Positions 6,803 through 14,007 of a stretch of DNA of 22,732 nucleotides are shown one piece after another. Numbering within the stretch: position 1 is the first letter of the stretch; each line of letters starts with the position of its first letter. The notes below the pieces were generated by a model. That model was not told the DNA's origin and searched no databases. It worked only from the letters and a program-made list of their open reading frames with translations. The position numbers were made by a program, and so were the translations under genes. Source of the DNA: a virus; IMG/VR virus record IMGVR_UViG_3300025137_007654, positions 1-22,732 of that record. One strand, 5' to 3'.

Positions 6803-7251
6803 TCTTCCCAGTCGAACTTAAATCCTTCTTCCCACATATATGAATAGTCTACATATCTACTCATAATACCATCTGGTCCTTCATCTCTAATACGTTCACT
6901 AATACGTCTCATTCTTAAAACCCATTCAGAAGGTTCAGCTATAGCTTTTCGACGTTCCTTTGGTATTCTCCAAAATAAATCAATATTACCATACTTGGTA
7001 TCCTTAGCCAAACTATAGTCAGGATAATCTACACCATCAATAGTAAACCATTTTTTCTTCTTTTTCTTTGTCTTTTCAATGCCTAATTTTTCAAGAGTCT
7101 TTTTACCAAGTCCTTTTACTCTAAATAGATCGTCGTTAGTCCTAAAAGGACGGAAACCTATAATACGAGCTACCGTAGTTTTACCCACCCCTGGTAGTTT
7201 GCATAATTGTTTATCTGACATTTCATTAAAATCCTTATAATTCAGCTTCAT
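6799..7251 (-). CDS. Helix-hairpin-helix (ComEA-like) DNA-binding protein
   Basis: 150 residues. The first 57 form a tandem HhH unit like ComEA: LPGVGKTTVARIIGFRPF (19-36) followed by VKGLGKKTLEKLGI (45-58), both with the GxG hairpin that contacts the DNA backbone without sequence specificity. A run of lysines (about 60-67) links to a C-terminal part rich in Trp, Arg and Asp (LFWRIPKERRKAI, then DGIMSRYVDYSYMWEEGF) that I do not recognise. It has no signal peptide or membrane segment, so it is not a ComEA uptake receptor; a role on phage DNA is more likely. It is divergent from the 490-residue gene, with 17 bases between the starts. AT-rich -10-like sequences overlap there, but no good -35 was found. 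Confidence 0.8.
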   Translation of the reverse strand: MKLNYKDFNEMSDKQLCKLPGVGKTTVARIIGFRPFRTNDDLFRVKGLGKKTLEKLGIEKTKKKKKKWFTIDGVDYPDYSLAKDTKYGNIDLFWRIPKERRKAIAEPSEWVLRMRRISERIRDEGPDGIMSRYVDYSYMWEEGFKFDWED

Positions 7252-7254
7252 AGG

Positions 7255-7262
7255 TATAAATA
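7255..7262 (+). promoter_or_regulatory. Late-type promoter of the 490-residue gene
   Basis: TATAAATA, the T4 late consensus, six bases before the ATG at 7269. By T4 geometry transcription would begin at about 7268, leaving practically no leader. No Shine-Dalgarno is visible. Confidence 0.6.
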
Positions 7263-7268
7263 TATTAT

Positions 7269-8741
7269 ATGAGTTCCTTTAATACTTACGACAATTATAA
7301 CTCCTTTATTGATTTAATCAACAGAACAGAGGTGTTGGAAGAGAAAACTTACAAAGCTATGGTCAAAGGTGCTAACTTAGGACCTGAACTTAAAAAGTTT
7401 AGAACAGAAGATGGTAAAGGACTAAGTGCAACTTCTAGAATAAAAAACCTTATTCTAATTAGTGCTTTAGTACAAATGGATCTTTTAGATGATGATGTTG
7501 CTAAGACACTAAAAAGAAAAGCTACATCCTCTTCTTATATTACTAACACCTTAAAGGATTTAGCTCCTAAAGTTCATGCACAATTATTTGATGGTGACAA
7601 TCCAGGTAGTGAAGAGGTTGTAAAATATGTTCAAAAGAATATTGAACAATTATTACCTTTTGCAGTTAAGAATGTTACAAGGGGAGAATATGAGAAAACT
7701 GAAGTTGATACGGAGGTACCAGATGATGTTGAAGCTAAAGAGTTAGAAGATGAGGTAAGTGCTGAAGTTCGTTTAGCTAAGGGATTGATTGATCAAGAAG
7801 CTGATAAAGTTGATCTACCGTTTGATGATGTCGATGTTAATATTGAAGCATTAGATAACAAAGAAGAAGTTGCTGCTAAGATTGTCGAGTTAATTAATAC
7901 TACAAATAATCTTAAAGCAGAGCAAACAGGCGTAGGGTTTAATGTTGAAGGTCCTATTGGTGTATTTGGTTCTGAAGACAAAGTATTAGATCAAATGAAT
8001 AGACTTATTACTAAATTCTTCCCTACTGTTAGAGAGGCTGAAATTAGAGTAACTCTTAATACGGATAGCCGAGAAGAAGATTATGAAGAGGGCCCTGAGC
8101 CCATTGAGCCAGGAGGTCCTGCTAATGAGTACGAAGAAGATATTAATGATGTGGAGGAAGAAGATAATGAGCTTGATGACTTCGATATTGGACCGCAGTC
8201 AGATGAAAATATTCCTGATGATTACGAAGATGTATTAGCTGCTCTTGTTGATGACGATAAGAAGAGACATGCTATGAAGCAACTTAACGGTGAAAATGAA
8301 GAAGGTGGAAAAACAAGGGTATTAGTCGCTTTTGGTCCGGATCATTCTCCAGAAGAGATGCAAGCTAACGTTGATCGTTATCTTGCAGCTGCTAAGAAGC
8401 TTGGTGTTAAGGCTAGAGCTGGTAAGATTAATGATGAGATTGCTGAAGTATACGTTGACGGTGGTCCTGCAAGTACAGAAATGAAACTGCTTGGTGATTT
8501 ACAACGTGATATGTTACAAACTACTGGTTACTTTGGCGGTGACGAAAGACTTCAGAGAGAGAGTATAGTAATGCAACCAATGCTTGAGACACCCAAAACG
8601 GATACATCAGTATATCTTACTGAGCAATCAGCTTCTGATAAACGAAATAAAAAAACTGAAGTTAAAAATCAGTCATTTAAGGAAAGATATAAGCCAAAAA
8701 CGCAATGGCAGTTAGAAGAGCTTAGACGCTACGGTCTCTAA
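7269..8741 (+). CDS. Large acidic hypothetical protein, probably late/virion
   Basis: 490 residues, not recognised. The N-terminal part (1-145) is helical and mixed in charge. A middle region is very acidic, with a stretch at about 265-330 dominated by Asp and Glu (EEDYEEGPEPIEPGG, then NDVEEEDNELDDFD), probably disordered. A compact segment follows at about 350-405, with TRVLVAFGPDHSPEEMQANV, Ala-rich helix and IAEVYVDGG, an alpha/beta pattern. The C-terminus is basic and Gln/Lys-rich, ending QWQLEELRRYGL. It is the only plus-strand gene between two minus-strand replication blocks and has a late-type promoter, so a structural or assembly role is likely. Its stop codon overlaps that of convergent queC. 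Confidence 0.88.
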   Translation: MSSFNTYDNYNSFIDLINRTEVLEEKTYKAMVKGANLGPELKKFRTEDGKGLSATSRIKNLILISALVQMDLLDDDVAKTLKRKATSSSYITNTLKDLAPKVHAQLFDGDNPGSEEVVKYVQKNIEQLLPFAVKNVTRGEYEKTEVDTEVPDDVEAKELEDEVSAEVRLAKGLIDQEADKVDLPFDDVDVNIEALDNKEEVAAKIVELINTTNNLKAEQTGVGFNVEGPIGVFGSEDKVLDQMNRLITKFFPTVREAEIRVTLNTDSREEDYEEGPEPIEPGGPANEYEEDINDVEEEDNELDDFDIGPQSDENIPDDYEDVLAALVDDDKKRHAMKQLNGENEEGGKTRVLVAFGPDHSPEEMQANVDRYLAAAKKLGVKARAGKINDEIAEVYVDGGPASTEMKLLGDLQRDMLQTTGYFGGDERLQRESIVMQPMLETPKTDTSVYLTEQSASDKRNKKTEVKNQSFKERYKPKTQWQLEELRRYGL

Positions 8742-9496
8742 GCACATTTAACGCATTCGTTTTCCTTATATAGTTCTTCAATCTTATCTTGCTGTAGATA
8801 CTTAACTGGGTCTTTATAGCCTGCATTAACAAAGCCCTTTACCCTCATACTACTTGACGGTGTAGTAGCATCAGCTAGACCATCTTCTCTATCTGAGTAA
8901 CAAGTCCAAGTATCGTTAAAGATAACTCCTAATCTAACACCTTCTTTAATAATATCTTCTTTAGACATTACAAGCAAAGGAGCTTCTACTTTAATTCTAT
9001 TCTCTCTATTAAGATCAGTTACGTTATTTACTGTATCTACAAACTCTTCGCTACCATCCCAATAACCAGCTAGCGAATCTACTTGAGCAGCTCCATACCA
9101 TACAGTATCAGCACCTACACTTTCAGCATAAGCAGAGCATATAGATAAAAACATTAGGTTTCTGAACGGTACATACGATACAGGTTGCGCATCACCAGCC
9201 ATATTACTAATATCAGGATTATCGATATCTTTATTAGTTAAAGATGAAGTAGGAGATATGTCTCTAATATAGTTTACATCGAGAACCTTATTAGTTACTT
9301 TTAAATTTACCCAATCACCATATCGACTAGCAAAATTATCAAGTTGTTTATTAACACAACTAAGTTCACGCTTATGTCTTTGACCGTAATCAAAGGTTAT
9401 AGTATGTATTTCTTCAAAGCCTCTATCTTGCGCCATATATAACAGCACAGACGAGTCCATTCCACCACTAAGAGTCAGTACTAGCTTTTTCATCAT
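8738..9496 (-). CDS. queC: QueC-like 7-cyano-7-deazaguanine (preQ0) synthase, zinc site altered
   Basis: 252 residues, near the usual 220-240. QueC converts 7-carboxy-7-deazaguanine and ammonia to preQ0 with ATP; some phages use the pathway to modify DNA guanine. Visible: PP-loop SGGMDSS (10-16), TFDYGQRHKREL (34-45), VPFRNLMFLSICSAYAE (109-125), YGAAQVDSLAGYWDGSEEF (134-152) and TWTCYSDRED (196-205). The usual four-Cys zinc cluster after TW(S/T)C is not intact: C199 is present, but the next three positions (about 209, 212, 215) are Asp, Thr and Ser. The protein ends ECVKCA, adding C248 and C251. The start overlaps the uvsX end by 29 bases (a second ATG is at 9493). No queD, queE, folE or DNA-guanine transferase is in the window. 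Confidence 0.92.
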   Translation of the reverse strand: MMKKLVLTLSGGMDSSVLLYMAQDRGFEEIHTITFDYGQRHKRELSCVNKQLDNFASRYGDWVNLKVTNKVLDVNYIRDISPTSSLTNKDIDNPDISNMAGDAQPVSYVPFRNLMFLSICSAYAESVGADTVWYGAAQVDSLAGYWDGSEEFVDTVNNVTDLNRENRIKVEAPLLVMSKEDIIKEGVRLGVIFNDTWTCYSDREDGLADATTPSSSMRVKGFVNAGYKDPVKYLQQDKIEELYKENECVKCA

Positions 9497-10595
9497 TAAT
9501 TAAATCTTCTAATCCAAGTTCATCTGGAGCTTCTTCTTCTTCATTACCATAGGACCACTCTTTACCAATTCGGTCTTCTACTTTAGGTAGGATAGTCTCT
9601 TCCCATAGTTTAATATCCTTTCTCCAATTCTTATAATAACCTAGCTTAGTACCATCTTCAAGCTGATAAGTAGCGCCAGTTTGAATTACTGCACCAACGC
9701 CTACAGCTAAATCAACTAAACCATAGTATCTATCTAAACCAGAAGCAAAAGATAGATACATTTCACCTTCTAAGTATTGTTTAATAAATCTATTCTTACG
9801 AGTAAGAGCTCTAATAATAATACCAGCGTATTTTTTCTGACCGACTGCTAATTCACCATCAACAGTCTTACCTCCATCTGATTTCATAGGCTTTCGAGCT
9901 AACTGAACCGTAACAGATGGCAGATAAACACAAGACTTACCCCCAGGCATATTCTTTTCAATAGAAGGAAACAAAGCAGTAGGGTCATCGTATACATGAT
10001 TAGTACAAAGGATGGTTGTTTGCGTTACAGAGCCTAGATTAGTACAAGTCTGCATTAAAGTTTTCATAGCACGGGCCTTAGTACCCATATCTGATGAAGT
10101 ACTATCTTTACTCATACGACTTATTTCAAGTTCTGATTGAAGATTAGCCAATGAATCAATAGCTACAATAAACTTACCTTCGAGACCTTTTTCTTTTACT
10201 GTAGTAAGGAATTTAAACAGAGCGTTTCTAGCTTGCTCGATACTAGTAGTTGGAACGTATTTAACTTTACTAATATCTAAACCAAGTCTTTTAGCACCAT
10301 CAGGATCAATAGCATTTTCAGTATCAAAAATTACTGCAGTAAGTCCATCCTCCTGAGCTTTAGCTAAAATCTTTTGCACAAATAGAGACTTACCTGTCAT
10401 AGATTCCCCTGCAAGCATAGTTACCCTACCTTTAGGTATACCTCCTCTAATTGAACCTGAAATAATAGCGTTTAGTACGTACGAGCCAGTATCAATCCAC
10501 TCACCTACACGACTGAGAACATTGTTATCTAAATAAGTAGCAAACGGGTTAATTTTATCTATATCATCTAATGCGCTAGCAATGTCTTTATCCAT
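9468..10595 (-). CDS. uvsX: UvsX recombinase (RecA-like)
   Basis: 375 residues (T4 UvsX has 391). It forms filaments on ssDNA and drives strand exchange in recombination-dependent replication, helped by UvsY. Visible: Walker A GESMTGKS (63-70), the catalytic Glu in FDTENA (E93), Walker B FIVAIDSLAN (about 142-151), a mobile loop rich in Ser/Asp after it, and the DNA-binding segment around FPSIEKNMPGGKSCVYL. The C-terminus is acidic (EEEEAPDELGLEDLINDE), as in UvsX/RecA. It has its own promoter after a terminator that closes the polymerase operon, so it is transcribed separately together with queC. Confidence 0.96.
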   Translation of the reverse strand: MDKDIASALDDIDKINPFATYLDNNVLSRVGEWIDTGSYVLNAIISGSIRGGIPKGRVTMLAGESMTGKSLFVQKILAKAQEDGLTAVIFDTENAIDPDGAKRLGLDISKVKYVPTTSIEQARNALFKFLTTVKEKGLEGKFIVAIDSLANLQSELEISRMSKDSTSSDMGTKARAMKTLMQTCTNLGSVTQTTILCTNHVYDDPTALFPSIEKNMPGGKSCVYLPSVTVQLARKPMKSDGGKTVDGELAVGQKKYAGIIIRALTRKNRFIKQYLEGEMYLSFASGLDRYYGLVDLAVGVGAVIQTGATYQLEDGTKLGYYKNWRKDIKLWEETILPKVEDRIGKEWSYGNEEEEAPDELGLEDLINDEKASTDS

Positions 10596-10602
10596 ATATA
10601 AG

Positions 10603-10630
10603 ATTATATTATAACCTCCTTATATATCAA
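10603..10630 (-). promoter_or_regulatory. Strong sigma-70-like promoter of uvsX
   Basis: TTGATA (10630-10625), 16 bases, TATAAT (10608-10603), then 7 bases to the ATG at 10595. This is the best match in the window. The spacer contains AAGGAGG (10621-10615), a perfect Shine-Dalgarno, but 19 bases from the ATG and upstream of the predicted start point. It may work only on read-through transcripts or be chance. Confidence 0.65.
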
Positions 10631-10631
10631 T

Positions 10632-10656
10632 AAAAAAAGCCCCTTTCGGGGCTTTT
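10632..10656 (-). terminator. Intrinsic terminator closing the polymerase operon
   Basis: On the minus strand a 9-bp stem (AAAAGCCCC/GGGGCTTTT) with a GAAA tetraloop runs into TTTTTTT. It follows the 119-residue gene and precedes the uvsX promoter. Read on the plus strand it would also form a stem but has a poorer T-tract, so it is mainly a minus-strand terminator. Confidence 0.9.
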
Positions 10657-10690
10657 AAAGTGGGCTGGTGACCCTATATGTTAATAACTG

Positions 10691-11050
10691 CTAATCCTCA
10701 TCATCAAAAAGCTTTACAACTTCACCATCACTATCCCCATTGTTAAGAACTGGAGGAGCAGGATTGTTAATATTTTCATACTGCTCAATAATCCGCTCAT
10801 CAAGCTGTACATCAGACACCGCAATTGAGCTTTTATCAAAAGTCCAGTTATTCTGTTCTTTATCTTTTAAGAACTCCATAAAGATATATGGAAAGGATTG
10901 TACTTGAAGTTGTCCAGTTTGTTGATCTGGTTGAACATGAATAATGACTGGGTTGAAAAGAGTAATACTTTCTTTAGTATCTTTCTTTACCACGCCAAGA
11001 ACAGTTCTGCCAATATGATCAACGATAGTTTGAATTTTTTTATCTGCCAT
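10691..11050 (-). CDS. Small hypothetical protein, possible Sm-like fold
   Basis: 119 residues, not securely recognised. The first 85 residues look like a small beta barrel: VLGVVKKDTKESITLFNPVI, then HVQPDQQTGQLQVQSFPYIF, then a strand around DKSSIAVSDVQLDERIIEQY. This strand order resembles Sm-like proteins of T4-like phages, and the conserved-looking NP(V/L) and final ERIIEQYENI fit; this is a suggestion only. The tail (95-119) is acidic. It lies downstream of gp43 and a 103-residue gene and ends before the terminator. A 12-bp palindrome containing TATAAT precedes the ATG by one base. Confidence 0.8.
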   Translation of the reverse strand: MADKKIQTIVDHIGRTVLGVVKKDTKESITLFNPVIIHVQPDQQTGQLQVQSFPYIFMEFLKDKEQNNWTFDKSSIAVSDVQLDERIIEQYENINNPAPPVLNNGDSDGEVVKLFDDED

Positions 11051-11051
11051 G

Positions 11052-11063
11052 CTATAATTATAG
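11052..11063 (-). promoter_or_regulatory. 12-bp palindrome and -10-like box before the 119-residue gene
   Basis: CTATAATTATAG is a perfect palindrome ending one base before the ATG at 11050. Read on the minus strand it contains TATAAT followed by 6 bases and the ATG, the same geometry as the gp32 promoter. The -35 is poor (TTGCAT at 15 bases), so promoter function is uncertain. Confidence 0.4.
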
Positions 11064-11083
11064 TTATATTATTATGAATGCAA

Positions 11084-11395
11084 CTACTGAAACCTTAAAG
11101 TATCTGCAATTTTAATTGCTTCCTCAAGTGCTTCTTTACACTGCTTTGATAGGTAAGTAGATTTATCTTGCGCGTGAGCAAGTGTACTTCTCATAACTAC
11201 AATAGATTGTCTAATCTTTTCTAACTCAGGATTATTGTTACTACCTGAGCCATCATCTACGCCAACTATTACGTTTCGTAATATAGCTAATGTTTCTAAA
11301 ATGCCTTTTATTTTGCCTCTATTAAAAGCAGGATGTGCGGTAGCAGTGTTATCTGTATCTGGGTTATCTGTATAACCTCCGGGTTGTAATGCCAT
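11084..11395 (-). CDS. Small helical hypothetical protein downstream of DNA polymerase
   Basis: 103 residues, not recognised. The first 25 residues are polar and probably disordered (GGYTDNPDTDNTATAHPAF); two long helices follow (about 26-48 and 56-100), separated by a Gly/Ser/Asn turn (VDDGSGSNNNPE). A helical hairpin is likely. It follows the gp43 stop by 8 bases. CTTAAATA lies 5 bases before its ATG, a weak resemblance to the late box at the same spacing as in the plus-strand late genes. Confidence 0.75.
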   Translation of the reverse strand: MALQPGGYTDNPDTDNTATAHPAFNRGKIKGILETLAILRNVIVGVDDGSGSNNNPELEKIRQSIVVMRSTLAHAQDKSTYLSKQCKEALEEAIKIADTLRFQ

Positions 11396-11403
11396 GAGGC
11401 TAT

Positions 11404-13977
11404 TTAAGCAAAGAGGTCGAATAATTCAACTTGTACATTTTCAGCCGGCTTACGAATTTTCCAGCCTACACAATCATAGAAACGTTCAATACCTTGAAAG
11501 AGAATTTTCTCAAACATTTTCTCATAGTCTACTTTAAAGATATCATTAAATTCTTTCGGATAGTCATACTTAAACCCTATACTATCTAAACCGTATTTAT
11601 TAGGTTTTTCTACATACATATATCTTACCTTATCACCTGAGCTAAGATCTTCATATCTATTACCTGTACCAAGTTTATCTAATAGTAGGTTATAGAAGTA
11701 AGCTGACTTAACATGAATAGGCATACCTTTTACTGTACTAAATTCATTACAAGATACAGCATATTTTTCATATGACTTAACACCCATAACAAAAGCTAAC
11801 TCTTGTGGAGATAGGCTCTTAAAAATATCATAAGTTTCATTTAGTATCTTATTAGTCTTAGTTAAAGATTGAGTACTAAGCATAGTTTCAATAATCTTCT
11901 TAGCGTAAGGCTTAATAGCATTAGGCATAGTTGTACGTACTACCTCAACACCAGTATACTTAAACTTATCTTCCTTAATACCTTCATCATCTAAAATATG
12001 CATTACATAGCGTTTCTTCTGCAAGAATACACCTACGTCAGCAATACACTCACGTTTAAATACAAACCGACTATCATGAGATAGCAATGACTTTTTAGCC
12101 CATTTCTCTACCCCCTTATTAAGATAATCCTCAATTTGTTGAATCTTACTATGAGTTTCTTCATGAATATCATCACCATCTAAAAACTTTAACCCTTTAT
12201 TAACTAGAGGAGTAATAGATACATAAGACGAATCAGTATCGTTATAAATGATACAACCTTCTAACTCTCTATCCGAGATATCTGGTATTTCCTTTTTAAT
12301 AAACTCTTTAATAAGTTCATTCGAATACTTAATAACTGCTTGACCAGTCAACGTTACAGACGACGCGATATCATCATCACCGATAGGAGCATTTTTATTG
12401 CCCATATAACCATAACAAGAGTTAATAAGAATTTTAATAACCATCTGCGAAGTATTAAGCCTTTCTACTTCATACTTAGCTTCAATATACTCCGGGGTAT
12501 CCTTCTTAAGTTTCTTAAGTTTAGTTTTAGCTTTAAAAAGATCTTTCTTAATAACAACCCGTTGATTGTAATAGTATTCCAAAAACTCAGGTATAATACC
12601 TTTCTTCTTCTGAGTAAACAAGAAACCAGCCTTAGATAAAGCACATTGCTCGTCTTTTAGAAACTTAGCAAATGCAGGTCTATCAAGTTCAAATAGCTTA
12701 CCACTTACATGTTGTATAACTACTTTTTTATCAGTAGTATTTTCTACTTTACCTATCTTAGTTTCAGGCGAAGTATTAAGTGATATCATCACGTTAGGAT
12801 ATAGAGAGTTAGCATCAAAAGATACCACATGATTCTTAAATCCATTTTTAGGTTCAGCAACATACGCACCAGGATTTTTACCAGTATCAGCATTGCGTAA
12901 AAACGTTGCAATAACTTCCCCTCGTTTTCTAGCTTTAATACATAACGCGCCATTAATAACACCAATAGTACCCATAGCACCTTCCAGGGTAGTTAGACCC
13001 ACATAAGATAACTTTCGTAACAAAGGAACGTATTGCAGTTTTTCTTCTAACCGTACGAGCAGATTAACGTCTTGAATATTATAGTCAATAAAGGTATCCC
13101 AATCTTCATCAGATAGTGTAGCCAGGTTTGTATCACCAAAATCAATCTTTCGTTGACCTAATTCAACTTCACCAATAGCATCAAGTTTATATGATTCTCT
13201 CAACTTTAAACAAAAACGTCTATAAACATCGAGATAATCCAAACATGCAATACCATCAATATAGTAACGCTTTTGATCTTGACCAAACTTACCCTTAATA
13301 GCTCTAAAGTGAACTCTACCTAAAGGTGAAAGTCTATTAACGTAATTTTGACCTAAGATTCTCTCAATACGATTAATGATATAAGGTATATCAAAGAATT
13401 CTGAGTTCCACCCGCTTAAGATATCAGGATAATCATTTTCTAGGTATTCAATAAAACGTATAAACATCTCACGCTCATCTCTACAATGAACATAATTTAA
13501 GTTATCTACACCTTTACCATTATACGGCTTAATACCAAACGTATGAAACGTTTTAGTAAAGTTATCATAGCAAGTTATTACATTTACTACATGAGTAGGA
13601 TTCTCAGGATCAGGAAACGTATCAGGAGAGTAGGTCTCAATATCTAACAAACACGTTTTAAGAGGCTGACTACTGAATTCATCCGCTTCGTTCTGCTCCC
13701 AATATAAGTCTAACAAAAACTGCTGAGCAGGAGGCATATTCTCAAACACCCTCTTGACATTAGACTCTCTTACGAAACGCGATCTATCGTAACTAGTATT
13801 AAACTTACGCTTGCGTACTGACGTACCGTAAATAGAAGTCTTTTCACCTGCAGGATTTTCAATATACAAATAAGGTTCAAAAGAACACTCATGCATCACT
13901 CTTTTACCATCTGTATCCCAAGTAAAGAGATTTACGCTACGGTTACGACCATTATAAACTACATTACGATAAGACAT
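11404..13977 (-). CDS. 43: Family B DNA polymerase, T4 gp43-like
   Basis: 857 residues (T4 gp43 has 898), the replicative polymerase with proofreading. Exonuclease motifs: LDIETYSPD (D112, E114), GWNSEFFDIPYI (ends near 200, D196), and DYNIQDVNLL (D303). Polymerase motifs: A, SFDANSLYPNVMISLN (D388); B, KILINSCYGYMGN (K515, Y522); C, YNDTDSSYVS (D580, D582). The C-terminus VELFDLFA matches the clamp-binding tail of RB69 polymerase (SLFDMFDF). All catalytic residues appear present, and the frame is intact. The short upstream gap is filled by two inverted repeats, suggesting an autogenous operator as in T4, where gp43 represses its own translation. Confidence 0.98.
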   Translation of the reverse strand: MSYRNVVYNGRNRSVNLFTWDTDGKRVMHECSFEPYLYIENPAGEKTSIYGTSVRKRKFNTSYDRSRFVRESNVKRVFENMPPAQQFLLDLYWEQNEADEFSSQPLKTCLLDIETYSPDTFPDPENPTHVVNVITCYDNFTKTFHTFGIKPYNGKGVDNLNYVHCRDEREMFIRFIEYLENDYPDILSGWNSEFFDIPYIINRIERILGQNYVNRLSPLGRVHFRAIKGKFGQDQKRYYIDGIACLDYLDVYRRFCLKLRESYKLDAIGEVELGQRKIDFGDTNLATLSDEDWDTFIDYNIQDVNLLVRLEEKLQYVPLLRKLSYVGLTTLEGAMGTIGVINGALCIKARKRGEVIATFLRNADTGKNPGAYVAEPKNGFKNHVVSFDANSLYPNVMISLNTSPETKIGKVENTTDKKVVIQHVSGKLFELDRPAFAKFLKDEQCALSKAGFLFTQKKKGIIPEFLEYYYNQRVVIKKDLFKAKTKLKKLKKDTPEYIEAKYEVERLNTSQMVIKILINSCYGYMGNKNAPIGDDDIASSVTLTGQAVIKYSNELIKEFIKKEIPDISDRELEGCIIYNDTDSSYVSITPLVNKGLKFLDGDDIHEETHSKIQQIEDYLNKGVEKWAKKSLLSHDSRFVFKRECIADVGVFLQKKRYVMHILDDEGIKEDKFKYTGVEVVRTTMPNAIKPYAKKIIETMLSTQSLTKTNKILNETYDIFKSLSPQELAFVMGVKSYEKYAVSCNEFSTVKGMPIHVKSAYFYNLLLDKLGTGNRYEDLSSGDKVRYMYVEKPNKYGLDSIGFKYDYPKEFNDIFKVDYEKMFEKILFQGIERFYDCVGWKIRKPAENVQVELFDLFA

Positions 13978-13981
13978 CTAC

Positions 13982-14007
13982 CTTATTATAATAAGATAGT
14001 TCCTATC
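13982..14007 (-). promoter_or_regulatory. Two nested inverted repeats in the gp43 leader (operator candidate)
   Basis: The 30-base gap before gp43 consists almost wholly of two inverted repeats sharing one base: a perfect 14-bp palindrome CTTATTATAATAAG (13982-13995) and GATAG-TTC-CTATC (13995-14007). The first contains TATAAT 7 bases before the ATG, and AAGG as a weak Shine-Dalgarno inside the stem. As RNA, folding would hide this site. No -35 box was found, so a translational operator is at least as likely as a promoter. Confidence 0.5.

Noticed and set aside
6799-6999. HhH protein as a competence receptor (ComEA) from a host
   Set aside because: No signal peptide or membrane anchor, and it is surrounded by phage replication genes.
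10657-10690. GGGCTGGTGACCC as a second hairpin after the 119-residue gene
   Set aside because: Only a 3-4 bp stem, with no T-tract; the neighbouring terminator explains the region.
12340-12639. Open frame of 99 codons on the plus strand within gp43
   Set aside because: Lies wholly inside the intact polymerase gene on the other strand, with no promoter, ribosome site or recognisable product.
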